Source: an uncultured Anaerolineaceae bacterium (GTDB lineage: Bacteria; Chloroflexota; Anaerolineae; Anaerolineales; Anaerolineaceae). Taken from it: a stretch of 64,000 nt of DNA. This document shows positions 61,926-64,000 of this stretch, in pieces. The stretch covers positions 1 through 64,000 of the forward strand of contig CAKMKJ010000014.1 of assembly GCA_927443345.1 (NCBI GenBank). The letters are read 5' to 3'. Positions within the stretch are counted from its first letter, which is position 1; each line of letters begins with the position of its first letter. Under the pieces are notes generated by a model. It was not told where the DNA came from. It saw only the letters and a program-made list of their open reading frames with translations, and ran no database searches. The position numbers were made by a program, and so were the translations under genes.

Positions 61926-62523
61926 TGAATTATCGCAATTAGAAAGAATAAGAAAACTTCTAGACGGCCAACATGGAACACTTTTAACCTCCGATCTGGC
62001 TAAGTTCAATATTCCTAGAATCTACCTTTCAATCATGGAACATAACGGTGAGATTGAACGGGTTTCAAGAGGAATTTATAGGTTGGTTGCTTCTATCGAC
62101 GATGAAATGTTTACCTTCCAAGTCAGATACAAGTCGTCAATATTCTCACATGAAACTGCTCTCTACCTTCACGATTTGACGGATAGAACCCCATTGTCCT
62201 ATTCGATTTCTATACCAGATGGTTATCATTCAATTTCATTAAACGAGAGTGGACATAAAATGTTTTATGTAAATCGCGAGCTATTTGCTTTGGGGGTCAT
62301 TTTGATGAAATCACCTCATGGAAATGAAATCAGGACCACAAATCTCGAAAGGACGATCTGCGATGTATTGCGGAGCAGGAACCAGGTCGATGTTCAATTC
62401 GTGAACGAGGCCTTGAAAAAATATATAGTACATAAGGAAAAGAATATTGACCAGCTCTACAACTATGCCTCACGATTCAGAATCCAAAAAATTGTTCGAA
62501 CTTATATTGAGATTCTTCTCTAA
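61912..62523 (+). CDS. Solo AbiEi-like regulator
   Basis: 203 residues from ATG 61912. N-terminal winged helix (LLDGQHGTLLTSDLAKFNIPRIYLSIMEHNGEIERV region, residues about 12-50), then the AbiEi core (IFSHETALYLHDLTD, TNLERTICDVLR). No nucleotidyltransferase gene follows; the next gene is tadB. It is either an orphan antitoxin or a regulator of neighbouring genes, perhaps protecting against loss of, or competing with, other AbiE systems. The start lies within an operator-like dyad. Confidence 0.7.
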   Translation: MVVKHELSQLERIRKLLDGQHGTLLTSDLAKFNIPRIYLSIMEHNGEIERVSRGIYRLVASIDDEMFTFQVRYKSSIFSHETALYLHDLTDRTPLSYSISIPDGYHSISLNESGHKMFYVNRELFALGVILMKSPHGNEIRTTNLERTICDVLRSRNQVDVQFVNEALKKYIVHKEKNIDQLYNYASRFRIQKIVRTYIEILL

Positions 62524-62534
62524 GAATTAGTTGT

Positions 62535-62568
62535 CCCCCTAGGATAAACCCTTTTCTCTCGCTATACT
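62535..62568 (+). promoter_or_regulatory. Element promoter copy 2 (CCCCCTAGGATAAA type)
   Basis: CCCCCTAGGATAAA (62535-62548) and -10 TATACT at 62563-62568, 28 bp from the first C, as in copy 1 at 49182. ACAACCAAATA follows in both copies a few bases on. It drives tadB and tadC. Confidence 0.6.
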
Positions 62569-62699
62569 CAAAATAATCTGACAACCAAATAAACTATTCT
62601 TTCAATCGTTGGCTGGACTCTACCTGCTGGATGCACGCTCCAAAGGCGCGCAAAGCACGAGTGTCCGGCTTTTGTATTTAAAACTTACGTGGAGGATGC

Positions 62700-63581
62700 A
62701 TGACGATATTAATTCCGGTGGTGGGTGTTTTATGCACCACGTTATTCCTTTTACTGTGGTATCCGAAGCAGATCAAAACAGGCAGATTGGCCGCCCTTTA
62801 TACGGTTGATTCTGCACGCTCATTGTCTTCCCTGGATCCGAAATCACTAGAGTACAAACTGTTGGCCTCTGGGTTGATCCTAAAGCCCATTACCTTTCGT
62901 TTACTGCGCATTGCTTCCGGTGTATGTGGGATGGTTATCGCCTGGTTGTTTTTGCCAGGTTTGCCGGCGATTGTGATTGGCGGAATTCTTTTTTATGTTC
63001 CTGGAGCCTGGTTGGATGATCGGGTGAAAAGTCGCGGACGAAACATCGATCAACTACTTCCCATTGCCATTGGCCGCACTGCTGCAGGGCTGCTGGCAGG
63101 TGGTTCTGTGCCGGATGTCCTTCAGCAAGTTGGAGAGTCGTTGGAGCTGGAAAAAACCAATCCGCTCACACCCGAATTTGTTCTCACCGCTTCAGAAATG
63201 CGCATTAAGGACCGGGTAGAAGCGCTCCGAAGTCTTGCGTCTCGCAGTCCTTCGGTATCCCTGTCCAATCTTGCTCAATTACTGGAAGGATACACCGAGT
63301 CAGGTGGACGCGCCTATACCGGAATTCTCATGGATATTTCTAGCCGTGTCCAACAAATCCTGATTGCCCGCAACCGCGCCCAAGCCAAAGCTGGCGATTC
63401 ACTAGTCTCTGCTAAAGTGTTGCCGGTTGTCTTGATCTTTATCTTGATTTATCTCAGTCAGGATCCAATGGTGCGTTCTTCTTTGATTGCCCTACCCGTT
63501 CAAATCGTAATTGGGGTCACGATGGCAGCTATGGTGGGTGGATATTTCATCATTCGTTCAATGATCATGGAGGCTGTTTAG
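62700..63581 (+). CDS. tadB: TadB-like pilus assembly membrane protein
   Basis: 293 residues: N-terminal helix, two central helices (about 78-105), the T2SF/GspF-like cytoplasmic domain (LLPIAIGRTAAGLLAGGSVPDVLQQ region, about 122-230) and two C-terminal helices. TadB and TadC form the inner-membrane platform turned by TadA. GGAGG precedes the ATG. It is separated from tadA by the AbiE block and has its own promoter. Confidence 0.8.
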   Translation: MTILIPVVGVLCTTLFLLLWYPKQIKTGRLAALYTVDSARSLSSLDPKSLEYKLLASGLILKPITFRLLRIASGVCGMVIAWLFLPGLPAIVIGGILFYVPGAWLDDRVKSRGRNIDQLLPIAIGRTAAGLLAGGSVPDVLQQVGESLELEKTNPLTPEFVLTASEMRIKDRVEALRSLASRSPSVSLSNLAQLLEGYTESGGRAYTGILMDISSRVQQILIARNRAQAKAGDSLVSAKVLPVVLIFILIYLSQDPMVRSSLIALPVQIVIGVTMAAMVGGYFIIRSMIMEAV

Positions 63582-64000
63582 ATGACCGCTTTGATTTACC
63601 TCACCGGGATTGCTGTCTTTGCGTTGGTCATCTACCTGACGCTTGAACTGGCGCCTGCTGCACCTACCGGGCGTTTGTCTGAGATTCTTACTCCTGCGGA
63701 TGGCGTCGTCCTGACCGGGTGGCGCAAATCCCTGTCTCCCCTGGATAAACCGGTCTCTAAATGGACGCCAGTTGGTTTTCTTAGAAAAACGCGTGCAGAT
63801 TTGTATTGGGCGCATATTGGAGAGCGTTGGAATGATTGGAACGAAGTGCAATTTACCTCCCTGCGAGTGGCTTTAGCCGTAGCAGGATTTGGATTAGGAA
63901 TGGTTGCTACTGCAGAACCTGTGTTAGCGCTGGTAGGTGGGTTGGTCGGGTTTCAATATCCTGCCATGTCAATGGGTGGCGTTGCCCGCCGTTATCGTCG
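63582..64000 (+). CDS. tadC: TadC-like pilus assembly membrane protein, truncated by window end
   Basis: The first 139 residues are present; the gene runs off the window. The ATG directly follows the tadB stop, with GGAGG 9 nt upstream. N-terminal helix (about 4-22), a cytoplasmic stretch, then a hydrophobic pair (about 96-130). Arrangement and neighbour suggest TadC, the second platform protein; the diagnostic T2SF domain lies outside the window. Confidence 0.65.
   Translation, partial: MTALIYLTGIAVFALVIYLTLELAPAAPTGRLSEILTPADGVVLTGWRKSLSPLDKPVSKWTPVGFLRKTRADLYWAHIGERWNDWNEVQFTSLRVALAVAGFGLGMVATAEPVLALVGGLVGFQYPAMSMGGVARRYR

Noticed and set aside
1-64000. CRISPR arrays, tRNA or rRNA genes
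   Set aside because: No regularly spaced direct repeats of CRISPR type and no tRNA- or rRNA-like segments were found on reading; the only periodic repeats are the 11-bp regulator sites and the Ser-rich coding tract.

Overview
Type of organism. The window looks like a chromosome segment of a Chloroflexota bacterium, most likely Anaerolineae. This is inferred from content: a TIGR03663/Agl23-like membrane protein with NHL repeats, a class D/E-like sortase, PCYCGC and DUF2933 small proteins, SHOCT-domain proteins, an A/V-type ATPase subunit I and an unusual Tad/type IV secretion cluster. No rRNA or tRNA is present to settle it. Base composition is mosaic: about 19-34 kb is AT-rich, while 35-37.7, 39.5-42 and 49-59.7 kb are visibly richer in GC.

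Layout. 1-5.2 kb: a leftward metal operon (membrane protein, lipoprotein, DUF2933, DUF1573, L,D-transpeptidase, FTR1 iron permease) diverging from a heavy-metal chaperone and a second L,D-transpeptidase. 5.4-9.7 kb: a Met-rich PepSY-like protein, an OmpR-type two-component pair with a Met-rich sensor loop, and a duplicated pair of SHOCT genes. 9.7-13.3 kb: sortase and Agl23/NHL protein, leftward. 13.5-16.9 kb: DUF1573 protein, then an operon of PCYCGC lipoprotein, two membrane CuA-type cupredoxins and a NosR/NapH-like Fe-S protein. 17-19.5 kb: NarL-type two-component pair. 20-25.9 kb: V-ATPase subunit I, YHS protein, Lgt, methyltransferase, McrB-like pseudo-ATPase and two small genes. 26.3-34.7 kb: multicopper oxidase, YtkA-like lipoprotein, DUF2085 protein, YHS-fused copper ATPase, cupredoxin, HD-GYP and GGDEF proteins. 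34.8-37.7 kb: cysteine/methionine genes behind a candidate cysteine attenuator. 38-48 kb: copper chaperone, SafE-cupredoxin fusion, second copper ATPase, lipoprotein, chemoreceptor, and a CmtR-type repressor with a third metal ATPase. 48.4-64 kb: an accessory element with a VirB4-like ATPase, Tad genes (cpaB, cpaE, cpaF/tadA, tadB, tadC) and an AbiE toxin-antitoxin block between tadA and tadB.

How it works together. The first 42 kb reads as a copper (and possibly iron) handling and redox island. Its main hidden feature is one promoter design used eleven times: an 18-bp dyad (consensus ATAGGCA-N4-TGCYTAT), a second GC-N6-RC box 24 bp further on, and a -10 hexamer of form TANNNT 62-63 bp after the dyad start. 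The boxes fall near -66 and -42, so an activator is implied. The NarL-type regulator at 17 kb is a plausible candidate, by inference only. A second regulon is marked by 11-bp-period direct repeats before the PepSY/two-component genes and the first SHOCT pair; it fits the OmpR-type regulator encoded there. Two of the eleven promoters feed leaders with a hairpin whose stem sequences differ but pair, and whose loop is conserved.

All coordinates and motif spacings were counted by hand; family names are by recognition, without database searches.
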